64,000 nucleotides of DNA from Chryseobacterium sp. C-71. Its GTDB lineage: Bacteria > Bacteroidota > Bacteroidia > Flavobacteriales > Weeksellaceae. Positions 25,576 to 36,885 of this stretch are shown piece after piece; position 1 is the first letter of the stretch, and every line of letters begins with the position of its first letter. The notes below the pieces were generated by a model. It was not told the DNA's origin. It did not search any database and saw only the letters and a program-made list of their open reading frames with translations. Location of the stretch: assembly GCF_020911865.1 (NCBI RefSeq), contig NZ_CP087131.1, positions 930,001 through 994,000 on the forward strand. The letters run 5' to 3'. A program made the position numbers and the translations under genes.

Positions 25576-26028
25576 ATGCGAGGAAAAATTACTCTGTTGT
25601 TATTTGCAGTACCATGCTTCGGATTTGCCCAGTCAGTAATTGGCAACATCAATTCCGGAGCTGTATCTGCAGATAATTTCACGCATTCTGTAGGAGAAAT
25701 CTATGTGATTCCTACAGATCCTGACCAAAACAATTCGGGAACAATGGGAATGCTTTATCAGACTGTATTACAGGTTTTGGGCGTAAGTGAATTGGAAAAA
25801 GAGACTGTAAAAATCTACCCGAATCCTACCGCTGATTTCGTTTATGTAAAATTAAATTCAAAATCAAAAATCGACGAAGTTGAAATATACGACTTTGCAG
25901 GAAGACTTGTCTTAAAAACAAAATTACAGTCAGACAAATTAGATTTAAGAACATTGAGTCAAGGCACTTACATGATGACGTTCAAAAATCCTGACATCAA
26001 GCCAATTAAAATTATTAAAAAACCTTAA
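25576..26028 (+). CDS. Small secreted protein with T9SS type A sorting domain
   Basis: 150 aa. Signal peptide MRGKITLLLFAVPCFGFAQS, a short mature part (about 20-75), then a C-terminal domain (about 80-150) with VKIYPNPTADFVYVKL, VEIYDFAGRLVLKTKL and a final LSQGTYMMTFKNPD strand: the type IX sorting signal 'YPNPT ... G..V ... L..G.Y'. It is exported to the periplasm and then through T9SS to the surface. It is 13 bp upstream of the next secreted protein gene, forming an operon. The short mature domain has no recognised catalytic function. Confidence 0.88.
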   Translation: MRGKITLLLFAVPCFGFAQSVIGNINSGAVSADNFTHSVGEIYVIPTDPDQNNSGTMGMLYQTVLQVLGVSELEKETVKIYPNPTADFVYVKLNSKSKIDEVEIYDFAGRLVLKTKLQSDKLDLRTLSQGTYMMTFKNPDIKPIKIIKKP

Positions 26029-26041
26029 AAACTAATCAAAC

Positions 26042-27160
26042 ATGAAAAAATTATACGCTACTTTAGGATTATTTATCGCTTCTTTCTTAAGCGCACAAGT
26101 TCCGCAAGCTTTTAGTTATCAAACAATTGCTTTCAACGCTACGGGTGCTCCAATTGCCAACGGAAATGTTGCTTTAAGAATAAGCATTTTAGATAATTCT
26201 GCGACAGGAACTGTTTTATATACTGAAACTCAAAATAAAACAACAAACTCAAAAGGTTTGGTTAACTTAAATATCGGACAAGGAACTCCTACAACAGGAA
26301 ATTTTGGAGCGATTAATTGGGGAACTAATACAAAATTTGTAAAAGTAGAAATGGATCCTGCAGGCGGAAGTAATTATACGAATGTTGGGGTAAATCAATT
26401 GATGAGTGTACCCTATTCTCAGGTTAGTAAAACTGTTGTAACAGGAGCGGGACAAGGCATTACACTTACATCTCCAAATGGAACAGCCTATACTTTAGGT
26501 GTAAATAATGCGGGAACTTTGAGTTTGCCTACAAACTCAAATACAGTTAGTCAGATAATACCTACAAATTTATATATGTATGGTTCCTATAATTCGTACA
26601 ACGCAAGTAATGCTGAACTGCTAAGATTAGCTAACGGTGATAAAATAGGATATAAATATTTTGCAGCTAATAGTACATTTAAATTTACTGGAGCTCAAAA
26701 TTCAGGAGCTCAAACTTATGGATCTAATACTGGTAATGATCTTATTCCTAACGGAAATGAATATTTGATCAATTCAAACGGATTTTATCAAATTAGAGTG
26801 GCTGCTCAAGGAAATGTTAATGGAGTTACTTTTTATGGAGTATATTTTAATAATTTTAATCCTACTATAATATTTGACAGTGGAACGGCAACAGTATCTG
26901 GATTGACTTATGGAGTATCTACTAATGTTTTTAACATAAATGTTTCTGGAGTAACCAATACAAATGCAAAAGCATTTAAAATTTCTTTGAATAATAATAG
27001 CTTCAGTGAAACATTAGGCGATAATTTAAACGACGGAAGTCTCGACTTAAATGGCGATTATATCAATTTTCCTAATACTACGAGTACACCAAAAAATTAT
27101 AAAATTACTTTTACAATACAATTTAACGGAACAGGAACTTATACAATTACACAAATATAA
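26042..27160 (+). CDS. Secreted beta-rich surface protein with Bacteroidota tail-fibre-like N-domain
   Basis: 372 aa with a signal peptide (MKKLYATLGLFIASFLSAQV). Residues about 20-125 contain PQAFSYQTIAFNATGAPIAN and LRISILDNSATGTVLYTETQ, then GLVNLNIGQGTPTTGNFGAI and VEMDPAGGSNYTNVGVNQL. This block is a widespread but uncharacterised N-terminal module of Bacteroidota secreted proteins. The rest is Asn/Gly/Thr-rich beta-sheet with a C1q/TNF-like feel (FKFTGAQNSGAQTYG). No C-terminal YPNP sorting domain is present, so it may be anchored differently or depend on its operon partner. Function unknown. Confidence 0.75.
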   Translation: MKKLYATLGLFIASFLSAQVPQAFSYQTIAFNATGAPIANGNVALRISILDNSATGTVLYTETQNKTTNSKGLVNLNIGQGTPTTGNFGAINWGTNTKFVKVEMDPAGGSNYTNVGVNQLMSVPYSQVSKTVVTGAGQGITLTSPNGTAYTLGVNNAGTLSLPTNSNTVSQIIPTNLYMYGSYNSYNASNAELLRLANGDKIGYKYFAANSTFKFTGAQNSGAQTYGSNTGNDLIPNGNEYLINSNGFYQIRVAAQGNVNGVTFYGVYFNNFNPTIIFDSGTATVSGLTYGVSTNVFNINVSGVTNTNAKAFKISLNNNSFSETLGDNLNDGSLDLNGDYINFPNTTSTPKNYKITFTIQFNGTGTYTITQI

Positions 27161-27164
27161 TTTA

Positions 27165-27187
27165 AAGAGGCAAAAGCCTCTTTTTTT
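27165..27187 (+). terminator. Intrinsic terminator of the two-gene secreted operon
   Basis: AAGAGGC-AAAA-GCCTCTT with an uninterrupted TTTTTTT on the plus strand, just after the stop codon at 27160. Confidence 0.9.
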
Positions 27188-27221
27188 ACACAAAGACTCC
27201 TGATAAAACGATGATATTTAC

Positions 27222-27229
27222 TAAATTTG
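27222..27229 (+). promoter_or_regulatory. -7 box (TAAATTTG) upstream of icd
   Basis: A TAnnTTTG match 36 bp before the icd ATG and beyond the preceding terminator, where a promoter is needed. The -33 element is not clear. Confidence 0.4.
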
Positions 27230-27246
27230 TGAAACTAAAACTTTAA

Positions 27247-29484
<2,238 letters not shown>

Positions 29485-29506
29485 TTTTCGAATTTAATAT
29501 AAATTG

Positions 29507-29535
29507 AAAGCTCCTTTTTAAAGGGGCTTTTTTGT
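29507..29535 (+). terminator. Intrinsic terminator of icd
   Basis: AAAGCTCCTTT and AAAGGGGCTTT arms, one mismatch, followed by TTTTTTG on the plus strand, 23 bp after the stop. Confidence 0.85.
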
Positions 29536-29596
29536 TTCGTTAAAACACGAATAGCACAAATATTTTTCATTAATAACACGGTAAAATATACAAGAG

Positions 29597-29621
29597 TTTG
29601 TAATTCCGGAGGAACCTAAGC
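29597..29621. repeat. Half copy of the TTTGTCATTCCG palindromic element
   Basis: TTTGTAATTCCGGAGGAACC followed by TAAGC matches the left arm of the 6129-6195 element; no right arm follows. Confidence 0.5.
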
Positions 29622-29646
29622 ATAGTAATAACGAAATGTTTTTAAG

Positions 29647-29707
29647 TTTTGGCTAAAGCCAATCGTTATATTATAAAAAATAAAGCGGGCTAAAGCCCTC
29701 CTATTGA
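29647..29707. repeat. GGCTAAAGCC double-palindrome repeat, copy 2
   Basis: TTTTGGCTAAAGCCA, then GCGGGCTAAAGCCCT and CCTATTGAT, the same order and spacing as at 18654-18715. It lies between the icd terminator and the heptanucleotide tract. Confidence 0.75.
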
Positions 29708-29743
29708 TATTGATTAATACAAAATTTGAAATTTATCAAAAAA

Positions 29744-29798
29744 CTAATTTCTAATTTCTAATTTCTAATTTCTAATTTCTAATTTCTAATTTCTAATT
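29744..29798. repeat. CTAATTT heptanucleotide tandem repeat (about 7.9 units)
   Basis: Seven perfect CTAATTT units and a partial eighth end 2 bp from the stop codon of the MFS gene. The unit contains TAATT-rich DNA and should be slippage-prone. Confidence 0.95.
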
Positions 29799-29800
29799 AT

Positions 29801-30991
29801 TCAAATATGCGCTTTTCTCAATTTCGTAATACTCAAAATAATCAATCCTAAAACTCCCAGGACAAAATATCCTTGTGCAACTTCAAGCTGAATTTCGGGT
29901 TTAATTAAAGCTACAATTCCGTAACTGATTGCTGACGTAATAATGAAGGCTACTCCACCTGTCAAACCTCCTGCAATACCCGCAGAATCAGGAAATCTTC
30001 CAATGCAGTACGCAAAATAATTATTAAAGATAAATCCTGCCGTCACATGTATAACAAACGCAAATGCAACCAATGTAAAAATATTATTCAGGTAAAAAGA
30101 GCAGAAAATCATTGCTACAATTAAAAAGATCTGAATAAAATTTGCATATCTAATTTTCGGAAGAAATGCTTTTTTAATTAAAGCTTTACCTAAAAATCCT
30201 CCTGTCATCCAGGCAAAGCCGAGAATCAATGAAACATATCCTGCAACAACTTCGGAATATCCCATCTTGTGTTCGATGATAAAAGCTCCACACAAATTAA
30301 AGAAAATCACCATTGCATAACTCACTCCGCACATCAGCATTCCGTAAAAGAAATCTTTTGTCCGGAACATCAGATCATATTCCTTAAGTACATAATTGAA
30401 ATTAAAAGGCTTCTGGATTTTTAAAGTTTCTCCGGAAAAAACCAATTCAAAAATCAGTAAAATCAAACTATATGCTGCTAAAACATAAAAATTAGATTGC
30501 CATCCAAATAATTTCTGAAGATAACCACCAATAAAAGGAGCAATGATGGGACCTACAGACCAAACAATGGTCATGATGCTCAGATAATGTTTTCGCTTTT
30601 CGCCTTCATAAACATCGACAAAAAATGCCCTTTTCGAGACAACTGCAAATCCTGACAAAATCCCCTGCAAAACGCGCATTGCATAAATTACCAAAATATC
30701 TTTCGTCAAAGCAGTAATCAAAAAACTAACAACAAACAAAGCCAGAGAAATGGCAGAAACCCGGAACCTACCGAACGAGTCGACAACACTTCCTGCAAAA
30801 AACTGAGTAAGCCCATAACTGATTAAGAATATAGAAAGTGTAAGCTGAATGCTGCTTTCCGGCTGATGAAGCTCTGTAGCCATACTCGGCATTGATGGAA
30901 GATAAATATCTGTTGCCAAACCCGACATCGGAATTACGGCAAAAGCCAATATCGTAGCAATAAACTGATTTTTTTCTTTGAGCGTTTTCAT
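29801..30991 (-). CDS. MFS transporter, Bcr/CflA multidrug efflux type
   Basis: 396 aa with about 12 transmembrane helices. The N-terminal helix contains VIPMSGLATDIYLPSMPSMA, the Bcr/CflA/drug-H+ antiporter signature (D-x-Y-L-P), and the motif A loop DSFGRFRVS lies after helix 2. It should export drugs or small molecules in exchange for protons across the inner membrane. Its start lies about 170 bp from the IS982 copy, which is inserted upstream of it, so its promoter may be altered by the insertion. Confidence 0.9.
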   Translation of the reverse strand: MKTLKEKNQFIATILAFAVIPMSGLATDIYLPSMPSMATELHQPESSIQLTLSIFLISYGLTQFFAGSVVDSFGRFRVSAISLALFVVSFLITALTKDILVIYAMRVLQGILSGFAVVSKRAFFVDVYEGEKRKHYLSIMTIVWSVGPIIAPFIGGYLQKLFGWQSNFYVLAAYSLILLIFELVFSGETLKIQKPFNFNYVLKEYDLMFRTKDFFYGMLMCGVSYAMVIFFNLCGAFIIEHKMGYSEVVAGYVSLILGFAWMTGGFLGKALIKKAFLPKIRYANFIQIFLIVAMIFCSFYLNNIFTLVAFAFVIHVTAGFIFNNYFAYCIGRFPDSAGIAGGLTGGVAFIITSAISYGIVALIKPEIQLEVAQGYFVLGVLGLIILSITKLRKAHI

Positions 30992-31157
30992 TTGGAAATT
31001 AAATACTTCGGTAGATTAAAAAGATTTACAAAAGTCGGTGTTTTTAATCAAAGAAAACATACCGAAAATTCAAAATGAAATATTGAAAAAAACAATTAAA
31101 AAAATGAGCATTCATAATATTAAAAGCAATTTTACATCTTGCCTTAACTGCAATTAT

Positions 31158-31164
31158 TAATTTA
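31158..31164. repeat. Target-site duplication TAATTTA, left of IS982 copy 1
   Basis: TAATTTA occurs here and again at 32197-32203, directly abutting both ends of the element: a perfect 7-bp duplication as expected after IS982-family transposition. Confidence 0.85.
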
Positions 31165-32196
31165 ACCTGAGTTCGGTTTAAGCAAAATTTAAAAACAATT
31201 GACCATCATTTACTTTTTTTAAGTTTAATGATGGTTTTTTGGGGAAGAAACAATAAGCAGTTAAGCTCCCCAAAATATTCATCATAAAATTACTAACACT
31301 TCTGTGGCGAGTATGTTCCACTTGACAATGGTTCTTTAATTCATCATTGATCGTTTCAATGATGGCTCTTTTTCGGAGCAAAATTTTGTCTTCCATTTTC
31401 ATAATATGATTCTTCATATTCTTACGAAGTTTAGTAAAAAGCTGGATTCCATCAGCAAAAAGCATTTCCCAAAGAGCCTTGGAAAGATATCCTTTATCGG
31501 CAAATAGTTTTCCAAAAAGCTGCTGCGTCATTTTTTTGATATGCTTTGGGTTTCTGTCATCAATATTTCCTTTCGTTATATAAAAGGATAAAAGTTCTCC
31601 CTTTTCATTACAAACCAAATGCAGTTTAAACCCATAAAACCAACCCATCGAAGATTTTCCTCGCTCTGCCAAACCTTTGAAAACTTTGTGATTGTGAATC
31701 CTTTGGTTTCTGCAAACTTTCAAAGTTGTGCTGTCCATAAAGCTGATTCCAGTACATTTACCCAGACATTTTTCTTTCAAAAATAAGGCAAAAACCACAA
31801 AGCTTCTTTGCTGAAGTTCTATAAATCTATTGTAGGAAAGGGCTTTGGGAAACAAATTATTCCAATAACCACAAACTATTTCCTGATAATAATGCTTAAA
31901 TGTTTTGTGTGCACCCAGATGAAAACCAATCATAATCGTAATAATTTCAGAATCCGACATCATAGATCTTCTGTTTCTTCTCTTCTTTTGGTCGCCGAGC
32001 GCCTGAAATTTCATGTGTTTGATTTGGAAATCAAATTCTTTACAGAAATCATCAACTTGTACAAAAATATTTGTAATTTGGTCTTTCAAAATCATAAGCA
32101 ATAGTTCGTTTAAATATTTGAATGTTAGATACTTAAATATACGAATTATTGCTTTTTATTGCAAATTTATTTTGTATTCTTATCCCGAACTCAGGT
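31165..32196 (-). mobile_element. IS982-family insertion sequence, copy 1
   Basis: A 1032-bp element. Ends are ACCTGAGTTCGG and its complement (12-bp perfect, up to 18 bp with two mismatches), flanked by TAATTTA duplications. One transposase gene fills it on the minus strand. The second copy (50770-51801) is in the opposite orientation and appears identical over all stretches I compared, including both untranslated ends. It inserted between the MFS exporter and the GNAT gene. Confidence 0.93.
31178..32095 (-). CDS. IS982-family transposase (copy 1)
   Basis: 305 aa from the ATG at 32095; the frame runs two codons further to a TTG. DDE catalytic residues are visible: Asp121 in FMDSTTLKVC, Asp200 in FADKGYLSK, Glu247 in RAIIETINDELK. 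The N-terminal SMMSDSEIITIMIGFHL and FKGLAERGKSSMGWFYGFKL are IS982 hallmarks. The gene is intact and therefore potentially active. It is identical in protein sequence to the copy at 50871-51788. Confidence 0.95.
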   Translation of the reverse strand: MILKDQITNIFVQVDDFCKEFDFQIKHMKFQALGDQKKRRNRRSMMSDSEIITIMIGFHLGAHKTFKHYYQEIVCGYWNNLFPKALSYNRFIELQQRSFVVFALFLKEKCLGKCTGISFMDSTTLKVCRNQRIHNHKVFKGLAERGKSSMGWFYGFKLHLVCNEKGELLSFYITKGNIDDRNPKHIKKMTQQLFGKLFADKGYLSKALWEMLFADGIQLFTKLRKNMKNHIMKMEDKILLRKRAIIETINDELKNHCQVEHTRHRSVSNFMMNILGSLTAYCFFPKKPSLNLKKVNDGQLFLNFA

Positions 32197-32299
32197 TAAT
32201 TTAAATGATTATAAATTAACTCCAATTATTGGTAAATCTTTCTAATAAAAAATTTAATTTGTAATTTTAAGAAAGAGTTTTCACAAAAAAATAGAAATT

Positions 32300-32587
32300 A
32301 TGGAAAATATAAAATTTAATATAACACCGTATCAGGACGAACTACAACTTTTAATAGATGATAAAAAAGTAGGTTATATGTCGATTTCTGTGGACGGAAG
32401 ATTGATGAATGTATATTATACCAAGATCGATGAAGATTTGGAAGGACGTGGTTACGCCAAACTTCTTTTAGATAAATTGGTCAATTATGCTGAGGAAAAA
32501 GATCTGATGATCGATCCGGAATGCGATTTTGTAAGACAGCAATTAGAAAACCACCCAAAACGCTACAAAGGAATCTGGCATGACTAA
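32300..32587 (+). CDS. GNAT-family N-acetyltransferase (small, YjdJ-like)
   Basis: 95 aa, one short GNAT domain of the PF14542 type: VGYMSISVDGRLMNVYYTKI, the acetyl-CoA loop EGRGYAKLLLDKLVNYAEE, and IDPECDFVRQQLENHPKRYK with a conserved Cys. These small enzymes acetylate or bind unknown substrates. It ends 1 bp before the convergent MBL hydrolase stop. It is the first gene right of IS982 copy 1. Confidence 0.85.
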   Translation: MENIKFNITPYQDELQLLIDDKKVGYMSISVDGRLMNVYYTKIDEDLEGRGYAKLLLDKLVNYAEEKDLMIDPECDFVRQQLENHPKRYKGIWHD

Positions 32588-32588
32588 A

Positions 32589-33680
32589 TTATTCCCACCA
32601 ATTCTGAAAATGTTGATCTGTTTTATTTAAATCTAATTTTTCACCGATTTTCGGAGTGAGAATGTGTAAATTTTTCTCTTTCCCAAGGGTTGTTACTTTT
32701 TGTAAAGGCTCATTCCAGGGATGCAGAGCCAAAGCAAATTTCCCCGAATGCACCGGAATAATATTCTTTGCGTGAATATCGATACTCGCCTGAATAACAT
32801 CTTCCGGCAATGCATGAATGTATTTCCAGGCTGGGTTATATTGCCCGTTCTCCATGATGGCGTAGTCAAACGGACCGTATTTTTCGCCAATCATTTTAAA
32901 ATGAGTATCATAACCGCTGTCTCCGCCTAAAAATAGTTTTTTATTCGGTGTTTCGAGAACGTAGGAAGTCCATAATGTATTATTTCTGTGGAGTTTTCTT
33001 CCTGAGAAATGTCTTGCCGGAGTGAAGGTAATTTTAAAATTGTTTTTAAGATTAAGAGAAGCTCCCCACTCTTCTTCCAAAAGTTGATCTTCGCTATAAC
33101 CCCATCTTTCAAAGTGCGCCCCAACTCCCAACGGCATAATCACTTTATCAACTTTCGACTGAATTGCTTTGATGGTAGGATAATCCAAATGATCGTAATG
33201 ATCATGGGTAATCACCAGATAATCAATATTCGGAACATCTTGAGGTTTGAATAAATCTGCACCAGGAAAAGCTTTGTTGAAAAATTTAAAAGGCGAACCG
33301 TAATTACTCAAAACAGGATCAATCAAAAAAGAAACCCCATCAATCTGTATGTAGTACGATGAATGCCCCATCCAGATAAAAACATCCTCATTTTTCGGAA
33401 GATTTTTTAAATTAGTGTGGATTGCAGGTACGCTGTGGTGTGGTTTCAAAAAAGGATCTTTCTTTTTAAAGAAGAAATCAAACATTACTTTCGGCATTGT
33501 ATATCCTTCTGCTAAAGATGGCGTGTAACTCAGATTCTGAAACTGTTTATTTTTATAATGTTCAGATTTCAGCATTCTTTCTAAACGTTTCCCTTTTGGT
33601 TCTGCTCCGAAAACCTGCTGTGACATTACTAAATACGTTGTAATTGCAATAACTGCAACCAATATGATAAAATAGATCAT
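32589..33680 (-). CDS. MBL fold metallo-hydrolase (UlaG/NAPE-PLD-like)
   Basis: 363 aa. An N-terminal hydrophobic helix (MIYFIILVAVIAITTYLVM) suggests membrane anchoring. The metallo-beta-lactamase fold carries the metal motif His159-x-His161-x-Asp163-His164 (VITHDHYDHLDYP), the upstream WMGHSSYYIQIDGVSFLIDP strand of UlaG-like enzymes, and later GGDSGYD and ALPEDVIQASIDIHAKNIIP with the remaining ligands. Family members include N-acyl-phosphatidylethanolamine phospholipase D-like hydrolases; the actual substrate is unknown. It converges on GNAT with a 1-bp gap. Confidence 0.9.
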   Translation of the reverse strand: MIYFIILVAVIAITTYLVMSQQVFGAEPKGKRLERMLKSEHYKNKQFQNLSYTPSLAEGYTMPKVMFDFFFKKKDPFLKPHHSVPAIHTNLKNLPKNEDVFIWMGHSSYYIQIDGVSFLIDPVLSNYGSPFKFFNKAFPGADLFKPQDVPNIDYLVITHDHYDHLDYPTIKAIQSKVDKVIMPLGVGAHFERWGYSEDQLLEEEWGASLNLKNNFKITFTPARHFSGRKLHRNNTLWTSYVLETPNKKLFLGGDSGYDTHFKMIGEKYGPFDYAIMENGQYNPAWKYIHALPEDVIQASIDIHAKNIIPVHSGKFALALHPWNEPLQKVTTLGKEKNLHILTPKIGEKLDLNKTDQHFQNWWE

Positions 33681-33822
33681 TGTGAAAATTTGAAATTCAA
33701 ATGTAAAAAACTTTCTCTAAGTTTACTACTCTTTCATCACTGACGCATGAAAATGAAATTTACTTTTTTATTTCTGATTATATTTAAAAGTTTTTAAATT
33801 CGTTTATTAAAAAAACTACGCC

Positions 33823-35367
33823 TTGAAATATTTTTTAACCGCATTATTCGTTCTCTGTCTTTTTTCATGCAGTTCCGTAAAAAAATATAATGAACAAAGA
33901 GTAAGCTTGATCTCACCAGAAAAACTTCGTGAAGATGTAGATTTTGCCTATCGAAAACTTCAGGAAATACATCCAAATTTGAATTGGTATATTTCAAAAC
34001 AAGAACTTGATTTTAAATTTGACAGTTTAAAAACCACTATCAATAAACCTCTCACTTCAACTCAGTTTTATTTTAAATTACAGCCTGTCATTGCAAAAAT
34101 CCGTGAGGGACATTTATCATTGAGAATTCCTGCAAAAAGGTTTTCTAAAAAAGAAATTAAAGCTTTAAAAAACAAAAAAGGACTTTTCGGAAGATTTGAA
34201 TACCACGTAGAAGAAGATCATTTATATTTTATTGAAAACAAAGATTCCATTCAAAATATTAAACCCGGAACTGAACTTTTAAGTATTAATGGTGTTCCAG
34301 TCTCAGATTATCTGAAAAAATACCGTCAATTAATAAGCAGTGACGGTTACAACACCACTTTCTATCCGTATTATCTGAAAGATGTTTTCTTTAATTTTTT
34401 CGTTGCCGAAAAAGGAATTATGGACAGTGCTAAAATTGAAACACTTTACAATGACGAAAAACAAATTTTAACATTAAAAAGAGAGTCAAAAAATAAAACA
34501 GAAATTGAAAAAGATAAAGCCGAGAAAAAACGAACTCCTGAGAAAAAGCTGAATGATTATGTGGCTGCAACAAGCTCTTATAACAGAAATTTTAAATTTT
34601 TAGATAAAGACAGTACGATTGCTTACATTAAAATAAAAAGTTTCTCCAGAACGTTTTCAGATAAATTTTACAAAGAATCTTTTGCAAGGATCAAAAATGC
34701 AGAATCTTCTTACCTCATCATCGACATTCGTGAAAATTACGGTGGATCGTTGTATGAAATCAATCAATTGTATTCTTATTTGGCTCCAGAACCTTTTGTT
34801 TTGATAAAACCTTCTCAGCTAGTTTCAAGAGTGACTCCTTTGAAAACCAATTATTTCAGAAAATCAAATCCATTGGAATACACTTACAAAAGTTTGGCTT
34901 ATCCAGGATATTTCTTGTATCAGGCGCTTAACGTTTACAAAGGAAAAGACGGAATTGCATATTATAAAATGAAGGAAAATAAATCCACCAAACCAAAAGA
35001 AAACGCTTTCAAAGGAAAAGTATATGTTCTGATTAACGGCGGAAGTTTTTCGGCATCGTCTATTATTTCATCTAAATTAAAATTTGACAAGCGTGTAACG
35101 TTAGTAGGAGAAGAAACAGGTGGTGCCAATGACGGGACAGTTGCCGGATTTTATTCTTACCAAAAACTTCCCAACTCCAAAATAGATTTACCGATCGGAG
35201 TGCTTTTAGTTCAACCCAACATTACCTTTGGAAATACTCAAAAAGGTGTTGTTCCTGATATTGAGATTACCCAAAATATGCAAGATATTATTGATAAAAA
35301 AGATGTACAGCTAGATTGGGTAAAGAATAATATTCAGAAATTGAAGGATAATAAAATTCAGGATTAA
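33823..35367 (+). CDS. S41 family peptidase lipoprotein
   Basis: 514 aa starting at a TTG (33823): this start gives the lipoprotein signal MKYFLTALFVLCLFSCSS with a lipobox Cys16; no ATG makes a better signal. The product should be a lipid-anchored periplasmic protease. A PDZ-like region (GTELLSINGVPVSDYLKKY) precedes the S41 catalytic core with YVLINGGSFSASSIISSKLK, holding the nucleophile Ser and Lys base, and LVGEETGGAND. It is 4 bp upstream of the ElyC/SanA-family gene, forming an operon. Confidence 0.88.
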   Translation: MKYFLTALFVLCLFSCSSVKKYNEQRVSLISPEKLREDVDFAYRKLQEIHPNLNWYISKQELDFKFDSLKTTINKPLTSTQFYFKLQPVIAKIREGHLSLRIPAKRFSKKEIKALKNKKGLFGRFEYHVEEDHLYFIENKDSIQNIKPGTELLSINGVPVSDYLKKYRQLISSDGYNTTFYPYYLKDVFFNFFVAEKGIMDSAKIETLYNDEKQILTLKRESKNKTEIEKDKAEKKRTPEKKLNDYVAATSSYNRNFKFLDKDSTIAYIKIKSFSRTFSDKFYKESFARIKNAESSYLIIDIRENYGGSLYEINQLYSYLAPEPFVLIKPSQLVSRVTPLKTNYFRKSNPLEYTYKSLAYPGYFLYQALNVYKGKDGIAYYKMKENKSTKPKENAFKGKVYVLINGGSFSASSIISSKLKFDKRVTLVGEETGGANDGTVAGFYSYQKLPNSKIDLPIGVLLVQPNITFGNTQKGVVPDIEITQNMQDIIDKKDVQLDWVKNNIQKLKDNKIQD

Positions 35368-35371
35368 GTCA

Positions 35372-35932
35372 ATGAAACACTTCTTTAAAGTTTTAAAAAT
35401 TATCTGTTTTACCATTTTCACATGGTTTGTCATTCACTCTGTGTACATTATTTATGATGGTTTATCTGATAACGGAGCTCAAGCAGATGTTGCAGTAATT
35501 CTTGGAAATAAAGTAAATAAAGACGGAACATTATCTGAAAGATTGGAAAAACGTCTTGAAACCGGAGTTGAATTGTATCAAAATCATCGTATTAAAAGAA
35601 TAATTGTAAGTGGCGGTTTGGGAAAAGAAGGATTTTATGAAGGTTCAAAAATGAAAGAACACCTCATTAACAAAAGCATTCCAGATTCTGTCATTATCGT
35701 TGATAACAAAGGAGATAATACAAGATTAACCGTTGAAAATACTTTAGAAATTCAAAAGAAGTATGGCTTTAAAAGTCTTATCGTTGTTTCACAATATTTT
35801 CACGTAACACGAACTAAAAAATTGTTTAAAGACAAAGGATTTGAGAATGTAAGCAGTGCAAGTCCGAGATATTTTGAATGGCGGGATTTTTATTCTATTC
35901 TGAGAGAATTTCCGGCTTTTTATACACAGTAA
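35372..35932 (+). CDS. YdcF/SanA/ElyC family protein (DUF218)
   Basis: 186 aa with one N-terminal transmembrane helix (IICFTIFTWFVIHSVYIIYD) and the DUF218 domain: AVILGNKVNKDGTLSERL, RIIVSGGLGKEGFYEG, DNTRLTVENTLEI and VVSQYFHVTRTKKL. E. coli relatives affect envelope integrity and vancomycin tolerance; the biochemical function is unsettled. The start is 4 bp after the S41 peptidase stop. Confidence 0.88.
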   Translation: MKHFFKVLKIICFTIFTWFVIHSVYIIYDGLSDNGAQADVAVILGNKVNKDGTLSERLEKRLETGVELYQNHRIKRIIVSGGLGKEGFYEGSKMKEHLINKSIPDSVIIVDNKGDNTRLTVENTLEIQKKYGFKSLIVVSQYFHVTRTKKLFKDKGFENVSSASPRYFEWRDFYSILREFPAFYTQ

Positions 35933-35990
35933 ATCTAATTAAAGAAGCATCAATTTAAGAAAAGCATAAAAAAATATGTAGTTTTATCAT

Positions 35991-36824
35991 ATGAAAAATA
36001 CATTTTTTTCTGTCCAGAAAGAGAGTTCAGAGTATTTCAGAAATATATTCGCCGATTCAATGTATCATATTTTTCTGTTTGACGGAAACGGAAAAATCGT
36101 CGTTGATTTTGTAGAATATAATTTTACCGGAAAAACTGTATTTTTTTCTTCCCCTTTTCAGAATATTCAGATTATAAGTGAAGCTCAAATCGATGTTGAA
36201 GTTCTAAATTTTCACAGTGACTTTTATTGTATAGAATTTCATAAAAAGGAAGTTGCATGCAATGGCTTACTTTTCAACAACATCTATCTTTTTCCACATT
36301 TTTCGTTGACTGAACAAGTTTATTTTGAAATTTCAGAATACTTTTCAAAAATTCAGGAAGTAAATCACCATGAAGATTTTTCAGGTTCTGTTTTACAGTC
36401 ATATCTTCAGCTGATTTTAGCAATTTCTAGTCGGGAAAAGAATAAATTACTTCCGGATAAAGAATTAATTAAAGATGATTTTAACGAACTCAAATCATTT
36501 CAAAATTTGGTGGAAGAACATTTCCTTTCGGAAAAGAATCTGTCTTTTTATGCAGATTTACTTCATGTAACTTCCAACACATTAAGCAAAAAAATTAAAT
36601 CTAAATTTAATAAAACCCCTTCTCAGATTATTCAGGAAAGGGTAATTCTGGAAGCGAAAAAACAGATTCATCTCACAAGAAAATCAATCAAAGAAATAGC
36701 TGTAGAACTCAATTTTAATGATGAATTTCATTTCAGTAAATATTTCAAAAAATACGTCGGTATTTCGCCTACACAATTTAGAAAAGAAACAGGAATTTCC
36801 ATCGTGGCAGATTTGTACAAATAA
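35991..36824 (+). CDS. AraC family transcriptional regulator
   Basis: 277 aa. The N-terminal half is a cupin-type sensor domain containing exactly two cysteines, Cys80 and Cys90 (FYCIEFHKKEVACNG), the only ones in the protein. The C-terminal AraC HTH pair is clear: LSFYADLLHVTSNTLSKKIK and KEIAVELNFNDEFHFSKYFK with YVGISPTQFRKE. The two sensor-domain cysteines next to a DUF417 gene recall RclR (hypochlorite-sensing AraC protein) upstream of rclC in E. coli; equivalence is inference. It lies 62 bp upstream of the DUF417 gene. Confidence 0.92.
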   Translation: MKNTFFSVQKESSEYFRNIFADSMYHIFLFDGNGKIVVDFVEYNFTGKTVFFSSPFQNIQIISEAQIDVEVLNFHSDFYCIEFHKKEVACNGLLFNNIYLFPHFSLTEQVYFEISEYFSKIQEVNHHEDFSGSVLQSYLQLILAISSREKNKLLPDKELIKDDFNELKSFQNLVEEHFLSEKNLSFYADLLHVTSNTLSKKIKSKFNKTPSQIIQERVILEAKKQIHLTRKSIKEIAVELNFNDEFHFSKYFKKYVGISPTQFRKETGISIVADLYK

Positions 36825-36863
36825 CGTCCACAATCATCCATTTCATAGGCTTTGGGTTCAGCA

Positions 36864-36871
36864 TAACTTTG
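36864..36871 (+). promoter_or_regulatory. -7 box (TAACTTTG) upstream of the DUF417 gene
   Basis: A TAnnTTTG match 14 bp before the ATG, in the 62-bp gap after the AraC gene, as expected if the DUF417 gene has its own regulated promoter. Confidence 0.45.
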
Positions 36872-36885
36872 TCAAAAAATAAATT

